From Flavobacterium haoranii (GTDB taxonomy: Bacteria > Bacteroidota > Bacteroidia > Flavobacteriales > Flavobacteriaceae): 64,000 nt of DNA. The stretch covers positions 182,931 to 246,930 of the forward strand of contig QKBC01000019.1 in the NCBI GenBank assembly GCA_003246205.1. Direction: 5' to 3'. A program made the translations under genes and the position numbers. The notes under the pieces were generated by a model that saw nothing but the letters and a program-made list of their open reading frames with translations, made no database searches and was not told the DNA's origin. Shown piece after piece: positions 24,301 through 32,212 of the stretch (the first letter of the stretch is position 1; every line of letters starts with the position of its first letter).

Positions 24301-26499
24301 ATGAAAAAACTTTATTTTTTATCTTTTTTATTGCTTAATTTTCTAGTTAATGCTCAGATTATTAATTTTCCTGATGCGAATTTTAAGGCGGCTTTATTTA
24401 TTCCTGGAGTTGCCCATATAGGCGCGTTACAAGTAAATATAGATACAAATAATGATGGTGAAATCCAAATTTCTGAGGCAGAATTAATAACAGGTTTAAA
24501 TATTAGTTCTTCAAATATTTCCTCTTTGATAGGTGTAGAGTATTTTACAAATTTAAAGACTTTAAATTGTGAAAATAATTTATTAACAAATTTAGATGTG
24601 AGTAATTTGGGGCAACTAGTTGGCTTACGATGTAATAATAATCAAATTAGTAATTTATATTTTGGAAATATTATAACAATAAGCTCGCTTTATTGTTATA
24701 ATAATTCAATTTCAAATTTAAATATCGATAATTTAGTTAATTTGGTCAGTTTAGACTGTCATTCAAATCTTTTATCAAATCTTAATCTTACTAATTTAGT
24801 GGCTTTGCAATCACTTAGTTGTCAGGATAATTTATTGACTTCTGTAGATTTGAGTACATTGACAAATTTAATTGAATTTTCTTGTGCTTATAATAATATT
24901 GAAAATCTTGATTTTAGTAATAATTCATCAATATTACGTATTAATTGTACTGGTAATTTAGGATTAGTTAGTATATTTATAAAGAACAGTAGTTTAGAAA
25001 TAATGTATCAATTTAATATAGATCAATTACCTAATTTGGAATATATTTGTGTTGATGAAGAACAGATAGACGAAGTTCGGACAAAGGTTGATTCTTACGG
25101 ATATTTTAATTGTGTAGTTAATGATTACTGTTCGTTTACGCCTGGAGGTTATTTTTATGAAATTATTGGAGAAGTAAAATTTGATTATAATAATGATGGT
25201 TGTGATGTTGCTGATTTTGTTTACCCGAATTTGAAATTGGATATTACAGATGGTGTAAATTCTGGGCATTTTATTGCTAATGTTTCTGGGGCTTATTATA
25301 TTCCAGTTGGAGTTGGAAATCATGTGATAACACCTGTTTTAGAAAATCTTTCATATTTCAATATCACTCCGCCTAGTTTTACAGTAGACTTTCCAACTCA
25401 GGACAGTCCGTTTACACAAGATTTTTGCGTTACAACAAATGGAGAACATTCTGATCTAGATATTGTTTTAATCCCTTTGAATAATGCTCGACCAGGTTTT
25501 GAGGCTGACTATTTGATTTCTTGTAGAAATATTGGTAATAGAATGGAAAATGGTACAATTTCTTTTTATGCTCAAGATCCAAATCAGATAACTTTTGTTT
25601 CTTCATTTCCATCTCATGATGAGATTTCAGGATCTGAGTATAAGTGGAATTTTTCTAATTTAGCACCCTTTGGAGAAATTACTATTTTAATTAAGTTAAA
25701 TGTTAATTCTCCTTTAGATACTCCTCCAGTTAATATTGGTGATTTTTTAGGTTTTGAGGCTTTTGTTGAATTAGATTCAAATGAAGATGAAGATTTATGG
25801 AACAATTACAGCAATATAAAACAAACAGTTGTAGGTTCTTATGACCCCAATGATAAAACCTGCGTAGAAGGAGAAATTGTTGAACCGAGTATGATTGGTA
25901 AATACGTTCATTACGTAATTCGTTTTGAAAATACCGGAACTTATCCAGCGCAAAATATCGTAGTAAAAGACATGATTGATGCTTCAAAATTTGATCTTTC
26001 AAGTTTAGTTCCATTACATAGTAGTCATGATTTCTTTACAAGAATTAAGGATAATAAAGTAGAATTCATTTTTGAAAACATCAATTTAGATTTTAATGAT
26101 GCAGCTAATAACGGTTATGTGGCTTTTAAAATAAAAACATTGCCAACTTTAACTGTTGGTGATACATTTAGCAATGAAGCGAATATCTACTTTGATTATA
26201 ATTTTCCGATTACAACCAATAATTATGTAACAACGATTCAAGCTTTGAGCAATCCAAGTTTTGAATTTGGAGATGAGTTTGCTTTATATCCAAATCCGGT
26301 AAAGGATATTTTAAATATTTCAAGTAAACATCAAACGGAGATTAAATCGGTTGAAATTTATAATATTATTGGGCAATTGGTAATAGTTGTGCCAAATGCT
26401 GTACAGAATATAGATGTTTCAAGTTTGGAAAGCGGAACTTACTTTGTAAAAGTAAATTCTGAAAAGGGTAGTGGAAATACAAAATTTATAAAAGAATAA
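24301..26499 (+). CDS. T9SS-secreted leucine-rich-repeat protein with C-terminal sorting domain
   Basis: A 732-residue secreted protein starting at ATG 24301 with signal MKKLYFLSFLLLNFLVNAQ; an in-frame TTG at 24253 is not needed. After the signal comes NFPDANFKAALF and a calcium-loop-like DTNNDGEIQISEAE, then about nine short leucine-rich repeats of the form LxxLxCxxNxLxxLDxSNL (residues 60-200). Next is a region around VGSYDPNDKTCVEGEIV and YVIRFENTGTYPAQNIVVKD, a beta-sandwich conserved in secreted flavobacterial proteins. The end, FALYPNPVKDILNISS to SGTYFVKV, is a type A T9SS sorting domain. It probably acts at the cell surface in adhesion or binding; the partner is unknown. Confidence 0.88.
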   Translation: MKKLYFLSFLLLNFLVNAQIINFPDANFKAALFIPGVAHIGALQVNIDTNNDGEIQISEAELITGLNISSSNISSLIGVEYFTNLKTLNCENNLLTNLDVSNLGQLVGLRCNNNQISNLYFGNIITISSLYCYNNSISNLNIDNLVNLVSLDCHSNLLSNLNLTNLVALQSLSCQDNLLTSVDLSTLTNLIEFSCAYNNIENLDFSNNSSILRINCTGNLGLVSIFIKNSSLEIMYQFNIDQLPNLEYICVDEEQIDEVRTKVDSYGYFNCVVNDYCSFTPGGYFYEIIGEVKFDYNNDGCDVADFVYPNLKLDITDGVNSGHFIANVSGAYYIPVGVGNHVITPVLENLSYFNITPPSFTVDFPTQDSPFTQDFCVTTNGEHSDLDIVLIPLNNARPGFEADYLISCRNIGNRMENGTISFYAQDPNQITFVSSFPSHDEISGSEYKWNFSNLAPFGEITILIKLNVNSPLDTPPVNIGDFLGFEAFVELDSNEDEDLWNNYSNIKQTVVGSYDPNDKTCVEGEIVEPSMIGKYVHYVIRFENTGTYPAQNIVVKDMIDASKFDLSSLVPLHSSHDFFTRIKDNKVEFIFENINLDFNDAANNGYVAFKIKTLPTLTVGDTFSNEANIYFDYNFPITTNNYVTTIQALSNPSFEFGDEFALYPNPVKDILNISSKHQTEIKSVEIYNIIGQLVIVVPNAVQNIDVSSLESGTYFVKVNSEKGSGNTKFIKE

Positions 26500-26507
26500 G
26501 TAAAAAT

Positions 26508-26540
26508 AAAAGCTCTGATGAAAGTTAGAGCTTTTTTATT
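26508..26540 (+). terminator. Terminator of the secreted LRR gene
   Basis: AAAAGCTCT and AGAGCTTTT arms with a 10-nt loop, followed by a T-rich run. Confidence 0.85.
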
Positions 26541-26550
26541 TTGCTATTTA

Positions 26551-26582
26551 ATTATTATATCGTAATATTGCAATATAATAAT
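26551..26582. promoter_or_regulatory. Palindromic operator of the arsenic island (ArsR site)
   Basis: Perfect 10-bp outer arms ATTATTATAT / ATATAATAAT around an interior that is mostly symmetrical too, 32 bp in all, ending 7 bp before the arsR ATG (26590). The layout is that of an ArsR/SmtB repressor site covering the promoter. Confidence 0.7.
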
Positions 26583-26589
26583 TAAAAAT

Positions 26590-26913
26590 ATGGGAGCTTC
26601 AAAAGCCGATTTTTTTACCAAAGAGCAAAACGATTTAGCGAGTTTATTTAAAGCTATGTCACATCCGGCGCGTATTGCTATTATTCAGTATTTGCTGAGT
26701 GTGGATAGTTGTATTTGTGGTGATATTGTGAACGAATTACCTTTAGCACAGCCAACAGTTTCGCAGCATTTGAAAGAGTTGAAGAATGCAGGTGTTATTC
26801 AGGGAAATATTGACGGAACTGCCATTTGCTATTGTCTGAACTTAGAAACCATGCAAAAAATTCAGCATTACTTTGGTGAAATATCAAGTAAGTTACAAAA
26901 GAAATGTTGTTAA
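26590..26913 (+). CDS. arsR: ArsR/SmtB-family arsenic-responsive repressor
   Basis: A 107-residue winged-helix repressor that leaves DNA on binding As(III) or a similar thiophilic ion. Core motifs: [49 protein letters not shown]. The cysteine pair CIC at residues 41 and 43 lies in the segment where the ELCVC site of classical ArsR is found, and the protein ends in KKCC, which could supply more thiol ligands. It is the first gene of a nine-gene arsenic island and has a palindromic site directly in front of it, so autoregulation is likely. Confidence 0.93.
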   Translation: MGASKADFFTKEQNDLASLFKAMSHPARIAIIQYLLSVDSCICGDIVNELPLAQPTVSQHLKELKNAGVIQGNIDGTAICYCLNLETMQKIQHYFGEISSKLQKKCC

Positions 26914-26925
26914 GAATTTTTAATC

Positions 26926-27008
26926 TGTCATCTCGAGCGGAGTCGAGAGATAGGTAACAAATAAATTAAGTTTATATTCATAAGATTTCGACTCCGCTCA
27001 ATCTGACA
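26926..27008. repeat. Pair of inverted REP-like repeats inside the ars operon
   Basis: Copy one (26926-26951) and copy two (26984-27008, reverse orientation) share TGTCA and GAGCGGAGTCGA. Together they can form a long stem-loop with a 32-nt loop between arsR and the DUF6428 gene. A related copy is at 47155-47178 and a diverged one inside pabB at 46201-46243. Confidence 0.75.
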
Positions 27009-27030
27009 AAATATTAAATAAAGTAAAAAA

Positions 27031-27504
27031 ATGAAATTATCAGAATTTAAAACCGCTTTAGAAACGATAACAGAATTTACAATTCAGTTGCCTGATGGAG
27101 CTTTTGTTCCTAATCATTTTCATATTACAGAAATGGGTTTGTTGACCAAGAATTTTATTGATTGTGGAAATACCATTCGTGAAGAAAAACTGATTACTTT
27201 TCAGGTTTGGTTTGCAGGTGATTTAGAACATCGTTTAACAGCTGATAAAGCATTTAAAATCATCAAAGCTTCTGAAAATTTGTTTCAAGGTCAAGATTTA
27301 GAATTGGAAGTGGAATACCAAATGGAACAAACTATTGGGAAATTCGGATTGGTTTTTGAAAATGGAATTTTCAAATTAACAAAAAAGGAAACAACTTGTT
27401 TAGCAACAGATCATTGTGGTATTCCGCCTGAAAAAATGAAAATTTCTTTGAAAGATCTACAAGCTAAAACTAGTTGTTGTACACCAAATTCAGGTTGTTG
27501 CTAA
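27031..27504 (+). CDS. DUF6428 family protein with cysteine-rich tail
   Basis: A 157-residue cytoplasmic protein matching DUF6428, a family found next to arsenic genes in Bacteroidota. The body begins MKLSEFKTALETITEFTIQLPDGAFVPNHFHITEMG, with histidines in a double-stranded beta pattern, and contains WFAGDLEHRLTADKAFKIIK. The C-terminal third carries CLATDHCGIPPEK and ends TSCCTPNSGCC, six cysteines in about 45 residues, well suited to binding As(III) or another soft ion. A role as an arsenic chaperone or sensor is inference. It is followed directly (no gap) by the methyltransferase gene. Confidence 0.8.
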   Translation: MKLSEFKTALETITEFTIQLPDGAFVPNHFHITEMGLLTKNFIDCGNTIREEKLITFQVWFAGDLEHRLTADKAFKIIKASENLFQGQDLELEVEYQMEQTIGKFGLVFENGIFKLTKKETTCLATDHCGIPPEKMKISLKDLQAKTSCCTPNSGCC

Positions 27505-28122
27505 ATGGAATTTTCGAAGAAAGAACATTGGGAAAATGTTTTTGCTACAAAGGCTGTAAACGAAGTGAGTTGGTACCAACCCAATCCTGAAACTTCTTTA
27601 CAGCTTTTTGAAAAAAATGGTATTGATAAAAAAGCTAAAATAATCGAAATTGGTGGTGGTGACAGTTATTTGATGGATTATTTGCTAGATCTTGATTATG
27701 AGAATTTAACGGTTTTAGATATTTCTGAAAAAGCCATTGAGAGACTAAAAAACAGGTTAGGCAATAAAGCTGAAAATGTAACTTTCATAGTTTCGGATGT
27801 ATTAGATTTTCAACCAACAGAGCATTATGATGTTTGGCATGACAGAGCGAGTTTTCATTTTTTGACTGAAACTGATGAGATTCAAAAGTATGTTGATTTG
27901 GCTTCCAGAGCTTTAGCACAAGATGGATTTTTGTTTTTAGCAACATTTTCGACTAATGGTCCGTTAAAATGCAGTGGTTTAACCATCACACAGTATGACG
28001 AATCTAAAATGGAAATTCTTTTTCAAAACAATTTTCAGAAACTAAATTGTTTTACAACGAACCATCAAACGCCATTTGACACGGTTCAAAATTTTATTTT
28101 TTGTTCTTTCAAAAAGAAATAA
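27505..28122 (+). CDS. Class I SAM-dependent methyltransferase of the ars island
   Basis: A 205-residue Rossmann methyltransferase. Motif I is IIEIGGGDSYLMDYLLDL, the acidic loop LTVLDISEKAIERL, then FIVSDVLDFQP and YDVWHDRASFHFLTE, a combination found in thiol/tellurite-type and related small methyltransferases. It lacks the spaced cysteines that define ArsM arsenite methyltransferase: only three cysteines are present, all in the C-terminal third. It starts immediately after the DUF6428 stop codon, so the two products probably act together. A thiol, an arsenical or a metabolite could be the acceptor. Confidence 0.85.
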   Translation: MEFSKKEHWENVFATKAVNEVSWYQPNPETSLQLFEKNGIDKKAKIIEIGGGDSYLMDYLLDLDYENLTVLDISEKAIERLKNRLGNKAENVTFIVSDVLDFQPTEHYDVWHDRASFHFLTETDEIQKYVDLASRALAQDGFLFLATFSTNGPLKCSGLTITQYDESKMEILFQNNFQKLNCFTTNHQTPFDTVQNFIFCSFKKK

Positions 28123-28123
28123 T

Positions 28124-28735
28124 ATGTATCCAAAATTATCTCAAACACTTGAAAAAATAACAGAAATTTCTGTTTCAAACAAAAGAAAAGAGGTACTGCA
28201 GCCTTTAATCGATTTTATTCAAAACAAAGTCAATTTAAAAGACGAAATCCGATTGAATTTTATTTGTACGCATAATTCGCGTAGAAGTCATTTAGCGCAA
28301 ATTTGGGCGCAAACTATGGCTTTTCACTTTGAGATACCAAATGCGTTTTGTTATTCTGGAGGAACGGAAGCTACAGCGATGTTTGTTAAAGTAGCAGAAA
28401 CGTTAACCGATCAAGGTTTTGAAATTCTAAAATTATCGGAAAATACGAATCCGGTTTACGCTATCAAATTTGATGTGAATGAAGCGGCCGTTATCGGTTT
28501 TTCTAAAAAATATGATAACAGTTTTAATCCGGAAAAAGGTTTTGTTGCTATTATGACTTGTTCACAAGCTGACGGAGGTTGCCCTTTTATAGCAGGAGCA
28601 GAAAAGCGAGTTCCTATTACTTATGAAGATCCGAAAGCTTTTGACGGAACTGATTTAATGAATGCCAAATATGAAGAGCGAAGTTTAGAAATTGCCAGTG
28701 AAATGTATTATGTGTTTTCTCAAATTAAAAAATAA
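28124..28735 (+). CDS. arsC: Thioredoxin-coupled arsenate reductase, low-molecular-weight phosphatase fold
   Basis: A 203-residue protein. The P-loop ICTHNSRRSHLAQ (nucleophile Cys48, CX5R) and the pair CSQADGGC (Cys146 and Cys153, seven residues apart) reproduce the Cys10/Cys82/Cys89 triad of pI258-type ArsC, which reduces arsenate to arsenite and is recycled by thioredoxin. About 38 extra N-terminal residues precede the P-loop. ATG 28124 is chosen; the reading frame extends further upstream but that part overlaps the methyltransferase gene. A small thioredoxin-like gene follows 4 nt downstream and could be the dedicated electron donor. Confidence 0.88.
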   Translation: MYPKLSQTLEKITEISVSNKRKEVLQPLIDFIQNKVNLKDEIRLNFICTHNSRRSHLAQIWAQTMAFHFEIPNAFCYSGGTEATAMFVKVAETLTDQGFEILKLSENTNPVYAIKFDVNEAAVIGFSKKYDNSFNPEKGFVAIMTCSQADGGCPFIAGAEKRVPITYEDPKAFDGTDLMNAKYEERSLEIASEMYYVFSQIKK

Positions 28736-28739
28736 TATC

Positions 28740-28973
28740 ATGAAAACAATTAAAATTTTAGGAACAGGTTGTGCTAAATGCAAAGCAACCGAACAAGCTA
28801 TTAGAAATGCAATTGCAAAAAATAATATCGAAGCGACTGTAGAAAAAGTTGAAGATATTCAGCAAATTATGGAATACAATATTTTATCTACACCAGCAGT
28901 TGTGGTGGATGAAGTAGTTAAAATAAAAGGAAAAGTTCCAAGTGAAGTTGAAATTTTAGAAGCTCTTTCATAG
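28740..28973 (+). CDS. Small thioredoxin-like protein (CxxC)
   Basis: A 77-residue glutaredoxin/thioredoxin-fold protein, MKTIKILGTGCAKCKATEQAI, with a CAKC active site, a cis-Pro at STPAVVVDE and a terminal helix. Such proteins (MJ0307-like, 'thioredoxin family' in arsenic loci) lie beside permeases of the next gene's family in many bacteria. It may donate electrons to ArsC or to the CcdA-like protein encoded at 30371. ATG 28740 is used; upstream in-frame codons belong to the arsC overlap. The permease gene starts 2 nt after its stop. Confidence 0.87.
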   Translation: MKTIKILGTGCAKCKATEQAIRNAIAKNNIEATVEKVEDIQQIMEYNILSTPAVVVDEVVKIKGKVPSEVEILEALS

Positions 28974-28974
28974 T

Positions 28975-29949
28975 ATGTTCGATTGGCTTAAAAATTTTTC
29001 TGATTGGTTGATTTACTCGGTTTTTAACATGGCTCAAGGGGCAAAATTGAGCGATGCGCTTAATTTTTTTGTGTATGATACAATAAAGATTTTAATCTTA
29101 TTGTTTCTCATTACAACGGTCATGGGTGTTGTAAATTCTTATTTTCCAGTCGATAAAATTAGAAATTACCTTTCTCGAAACAAACTTTTTGGATTAGAAT
29201 ATTTATTTGCTTCTACTTTTGGAGCGATTACGCCTTTTTGTTCATGTAGTTCGGTTCCATTATTTATTGGTTTTGTTAAAGGAGGAATCCCTTTAGGGGT
29301 AACCTTTGCTTTCTTAATTACATCTCCTTTAGTTAATGAAGTTGCGATTGCAATGTTTGTCGGAATGTTTGGGGTAAAAGCGACATTGATCTATGTTTCT
29401 AGTGGTATTTTATTAGGAATGATAGGTGGATTCATATTAGGAAAACTAAAATTAGAAAAATACTTATCTCCTTGGGTACAAGGAATTTTAAACAACGCTA
29501 TAAAAGAATCTACTTTAGAAGAAAAAAAACTAACTTTTTCAGAACGTTTGCCAACTATTTTTAAAGAAGCATATTCCATAATCAAAGGAGTTTTTTTATA
29601 TATTATTGTTGGAATTGGAATAGGAGCCATGATGCACGGATTTATTCCAACAGGATTTTTTGAAGTCTACATTAGTAAAGAAAATCCTTTAGCAGTTCCA
29701 ATCTCTGTGATTCTTGGTATTCCAATGTATAGCAATGCAGCCGGTGTTTTGCCAATAATACAAGTATTTGTTCAAAAAGGAATTCCTATTGGAACAGCAA
29801 TTGCATTTATGATGTCTGTTGTAGGTTTATCCATTCCTGAAGCAACGATGCTTAAAAAAATAATGACGTGGAAATTGATTGCTATTTTCTTTGGAGTAGT
29901 GACAATTTGTATCATTTTTTCGGGGTATATATTTAATTTAATTTTATAA
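28975..29949 (+). CDS. ArsP/YraQ-type permease (DUF318), organoarsenical efflux candidate
   Basis: A 324-residue inner-membrane permease with eight to nine helices. The conserved PF03773 signature is present: ITPFCSCSSVPLFIGFVKGGIPLGVTFAFLITSPLVNE, with the cysteine pair that in ArsP binds trivalent methyl or aromatic arsenicals, and a second repeat ILGIPMYSNAAGVLPIIQ. ArsP exports MAs(III) and roxarsone(III); context in an ars operon makes that the best reading, but other YraQ permeases have unknown cargo. Confidence 0.85.
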   Translation: MFDWLKNFSDWLIYSVFNMAQGAKLSDALNFFVYDTIKILILLFLITTVMGVVNSYFPVDKIRNYLSRNKLFGLEYLFASTFGAITPFCSCSSVPLFIGFVKGGIPLGVTFAFLITSPLVNEVAIAMFVGMFGVKATLIYVSSGILLGMIGGFILGKLKLEKYLSPWVQGILNNAIKESTLEEKKLTFSERLPTIFKEAYSIIKGVFLYIIVGIGIGAMMHGFIPTGFFEVYISKENPLAVPISVILGIPMYSNAAGVLPIIQVFVQKGIPIGTAIAFMMSVVGLSIPEATMLKKIMTWKLIAIFFGVVTICIIFSGYIFNLIL

Positions 29950-29954
29950 AAATT

Positions 29955-30368
29955 ATGAAAAAAATTATGAAAAAAATTATAATAGTAGTAATGCTTTTTG
30001 TAACACTAATAGCATGTAAAAATGAAGTAAAAGAAACAAAAGATATTACAAGTAATTCTATTCAAACAGATATTCAATTGATTCAGTTTCATAATGAACA
30101 TCGTTGTATTACTTGTAATGCTATTGAAAAACTGAGCAAAGAAACCATCAATATAAATGAAGGAATTTCATTCGTTTTGTATAATGTAGATGATGAAAAA
30201 AATGCTAAAGTAGCTGAACAATTTGAAGCTACAGGAACGTCTTTATTTTTGTATAACTCAAAAACTAAAGCTACTAAAGATTTAACCGAAATGGCTTTTA
30301 TGTATGCAAAAAATGATGGCGAAAAGTTTAAAACCGAACTTCAAAAGGAAATTTCGGCATTTAAATAA
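29955..30368 (+). CDS. ArsF-like thioredoxin-fold lipoprotein
   Basis: A 137-residue lipoprotein: signal MKKIMKKIIIVVMLFVTLIAC with lipobox LIAC. The mature domain has a redox-type motif FHNEHRCITCNAIEKLSKE (CxTC) and a thioredoxin-like end (VAEQFEATGTSLFLYN). It resembles the proteins called ArsF in arsEFG loci, proposed to take part in reducing nitro-aromatic arsenicals. The start region is a tandem copy of a 12-bp unit containing ATG, so 29955 and 29967 are equally possible starts. The next gene is its usual partner ArsG. Confidence 0.75.
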   Translation: MKKIMKKIIIVVMLFVTLIACKNEVKETKDITSNSIQTDIQLIQFHNEHRCITCNAIEKLSKETININEGISFVLYNVDDEKNAKVAEQFEATGTSLFLYNSKTKATKDLTEMAFMYAKNDGEKFKTELQKEISAFK

Positions 30369-30370
30369 TT

Positions 30371-31078
30371 ATGGATTTCATTCAAATCTTTGCTGAAAAT
30401 AAGGAATTTCCGATTCTAGCTGCTTTTGCTTTAGGCTTATTAACGGCAATAGCTCCGTGTCCGTTGGCGACAAATATTACTGCAACAGCTTTTATTGCAA
30501 AAACTATAAATAACAAGAAAAAGGTAGTGTTGAGCGGTTTGCTTTATACTTTGGGAAGAATGTTTTCGTATACTTTTATTGGTGCGTTGATTTATTTTGG
30601 AGCAAGTAAATTTCAGGTGGCAAAATTATTTCAAGGAAATGGCGAAAAATATATAGGCTATGTTTTGATAATAATTGGGTTAATTATGTTGGATGTAATC
30701 AAATTGAATTTTATTAAAGGATTTAATTTCACCGAAAAATTATCAGAAACATTCAAAACTAAAGGATTATTGGGTTCATTTTTGCTTGGTGCTTTGTTTG
30801 CAATGGCATTTTGCCCATATAGTGGAGCATTGTTTTTCGCAATGTTAATTCCAATGACTTTAGCTTCGAGCGAAGGGCTGTTACTACCTGTATTTTTTTC
30901 TATCGGAACTGGATTGCCTGTAATTTTCTTTGCTTTTGTAATTTCTTTTAGCATGGAAAAACTAGGAAATTATTTCAAAACAATAACTAAAATTGAAAAA
31001 GTAATGCGAATTATTACAGCACTAACTTTCATCGTAACAGGAATGTATTACATTAATATTTATTTAAAAATTGTATAA
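30371..31078 (+). CDS. ArsG-like permease with CcdA/DsbD-type fold
   Basis: A 235-residue protein with six membrane helices. TAIAPCPLATNI in the first helix and AMAFCPYSGALFFAM in the fourth place single cysteines exactly where CcdA and DsbD carry the pair that moves electrons across the inner membrane. In arsenic loci the family is called ArsG and proposed to export trivalent aromatic aminobenzylarsenicals. Both readings, exporter or thiol conduit, are open. It sits 2 nt after the CxxC lipoprotein gene and directly abuts the ACR3 gene. Confidence 0.8.
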   Translation: MDFIQIFAENKEFPILAAFALGLLTAIAPCPLATNITATAFIAKTINNKKKVVLSGLLYTLGRMFSYTFIGALIYFGASKFQVAKLFQGNGEKYIGYVLIIIGLIMLDVIKLNFIKGFNFTEKLSETFKTKGLLGSFLLGALFAMAFCPYSGALFFAMLIPMTLASSEGLLLPVFFSIGTGLPVIFFAFVISFSMEKLGNYFKTITKIEKVMRIITALTFIVTGMYYINIYLKIV

Positions 31079-32107
31079 ATGAAAAAAAGATTAGGATTTT
31101 TGGATCGTTATCTAACATTATGGATTTTTTTAGCCATGGTAATTGGAGTGGGAATAGGTTATTTTATTCCTTCAAGTAGTGGTTTTATCAATTCTTTTTC
31201 AAGTGGAACGACGAATATTCCTTTAGCAATTGGATTAATTTTAATGATGTATCCGCCTTTAGCAAAAGTAAATTATGCCAAAATGGGCGAGGTGTTTAAA
31301 AATACTAAAGTTTTAAGTGCATCACTCATTTTAAATTGGATTATTGGCCCGATTTTAATGTTTTTCTTAGCTATTTTATTTCTAAAAGGCTATCCTGAAT
31401 ATATGATTGGCGTTATTCTTATCGGTTTGGCACGCTGTATTGCAATGGTTGTCGTATGGAATGATTTGGCGGAAGGAAATCGGGAATATGGAGCCGGATT
31501 AATTGCTTTGAACAGTATTTTTCAAGTGCTTTTATATAGTGTATATGCTTATTTTTTTATAACGGTTCTGCCACCTGTCTTTGGTTATAAGGGATTTGAA
31601 GTCAATATTAGTATCGGACAAATTGCTGAAAGTGTTGGAATTTATTTAGGAATTCCGTTTGCTTTGGGAATCATTAGCCGATTTGGTTTGATTCGTCTAA
31701 AAGGTGAAAAGTGGTTTCAGGAAAAATATGTTCCTTTTATTTCGCCGATAACTTTAATCGCCTTATTATTTACTATTGTTTTAATGTTTAGTTTGAAAGG
31801 TGAATTGATTGTTCAAATTCCGATGGATGTGGTTCGAATTGCTATTCCTTTAGTGATTTATTTTGCCATTATGTTTGTGGTGAGTTTTTTTATCGGAAAA
31901 TATTTTGGAGCCGATTATTCAAAAGCTACAGCTATTGCGTTTACGGCAACCGGAAACAATTTTGAATTAGCTATTGCAGTTTCTATTGGCGTTTTCGGAA
32001 TTAATAGCGGACAAGCTTTTGCGGGCGTAATTGGTCCCTTAGTTGAAGTTCCGGCTTTGATAGCTTTGGTTAATTTAGCCTTTTGGCTGCAAAAAAAATA
32101 CTTTTAA
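31079..32107 (+). CDS. acr3: ACR3-family arsenite efflux transporter
   Basis: A 342-residue carrier with ten membrane helices that exports As(III), and often Sb(III), driven by the proton-motive force. The family signature is seen: [39 protein letters not shown], and the essential cysteine in [21 protein letters not shown] (fourth helix), plus [20 protein letters not shown] in the ninth helix. It is the last gene of the island and its start codon follows the ArsG-like stop codon directly. Confidence 0.96.
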   Translation: MKKRLGFLDRYLTLWIFLAMVIGVGIGYFIPSSSGFINSFSSGTTNIPLAIGLILMMYPPLAKVNYAKMGEVFKNTKVLSASLILNWIIGPILMFFLAILFLKGYPEYMIGVILIGLARCIAMVVVWNDLAEGNREYGAGLIALNSIFQVLLYSVYAYFFITVLPPVFGYKGFEVNISIGQIAESVGIYLGIPFALGIISRFGLIRLKGEKWFQEKYVPFISPITLIALLFTIVLMFSLKGELIVQIPMDVVRIAIPLVIYFAIMFVVSFFIGKYFGADYSKATAIAFTATGNNFELAIAVSIGVFGINSGQAFAGVIGPLVEVPALIALVNLAFWLQKKYF

Positions 32108-32120
32108 CACTGTCTGTATA

Positions 32121-32157
32121 AAAAAGCCGGATTCTTTAGGGCTTAAAAGAATCCGGC
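32121..32157 (-). terminator. Terminator of the secreted lipase-like gene (and possibly of the ars island)
   Basis: Perfect 12-bp stem GCCGGATTCTTT / AAAGAATCCGGC. The T tract is on the minus strand (AAAAA at 32121-32125), so it works best for the gene at 32213-33934; the hairpin could also stall the ars transcript. Confidence 0.85.
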
Positions 32158-32212
32158 ACATTTAGTTAGGTTAAGTGCAGTCTTAAAAATAATAGCGTAA
32201 TTTTATTGAGCC

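Noticed and set aside
26926..27008. CRISPR array
   Set aside because: Only two inverted copies with one loop; no regular direct repeats or spacers, and no cas gene in the window.
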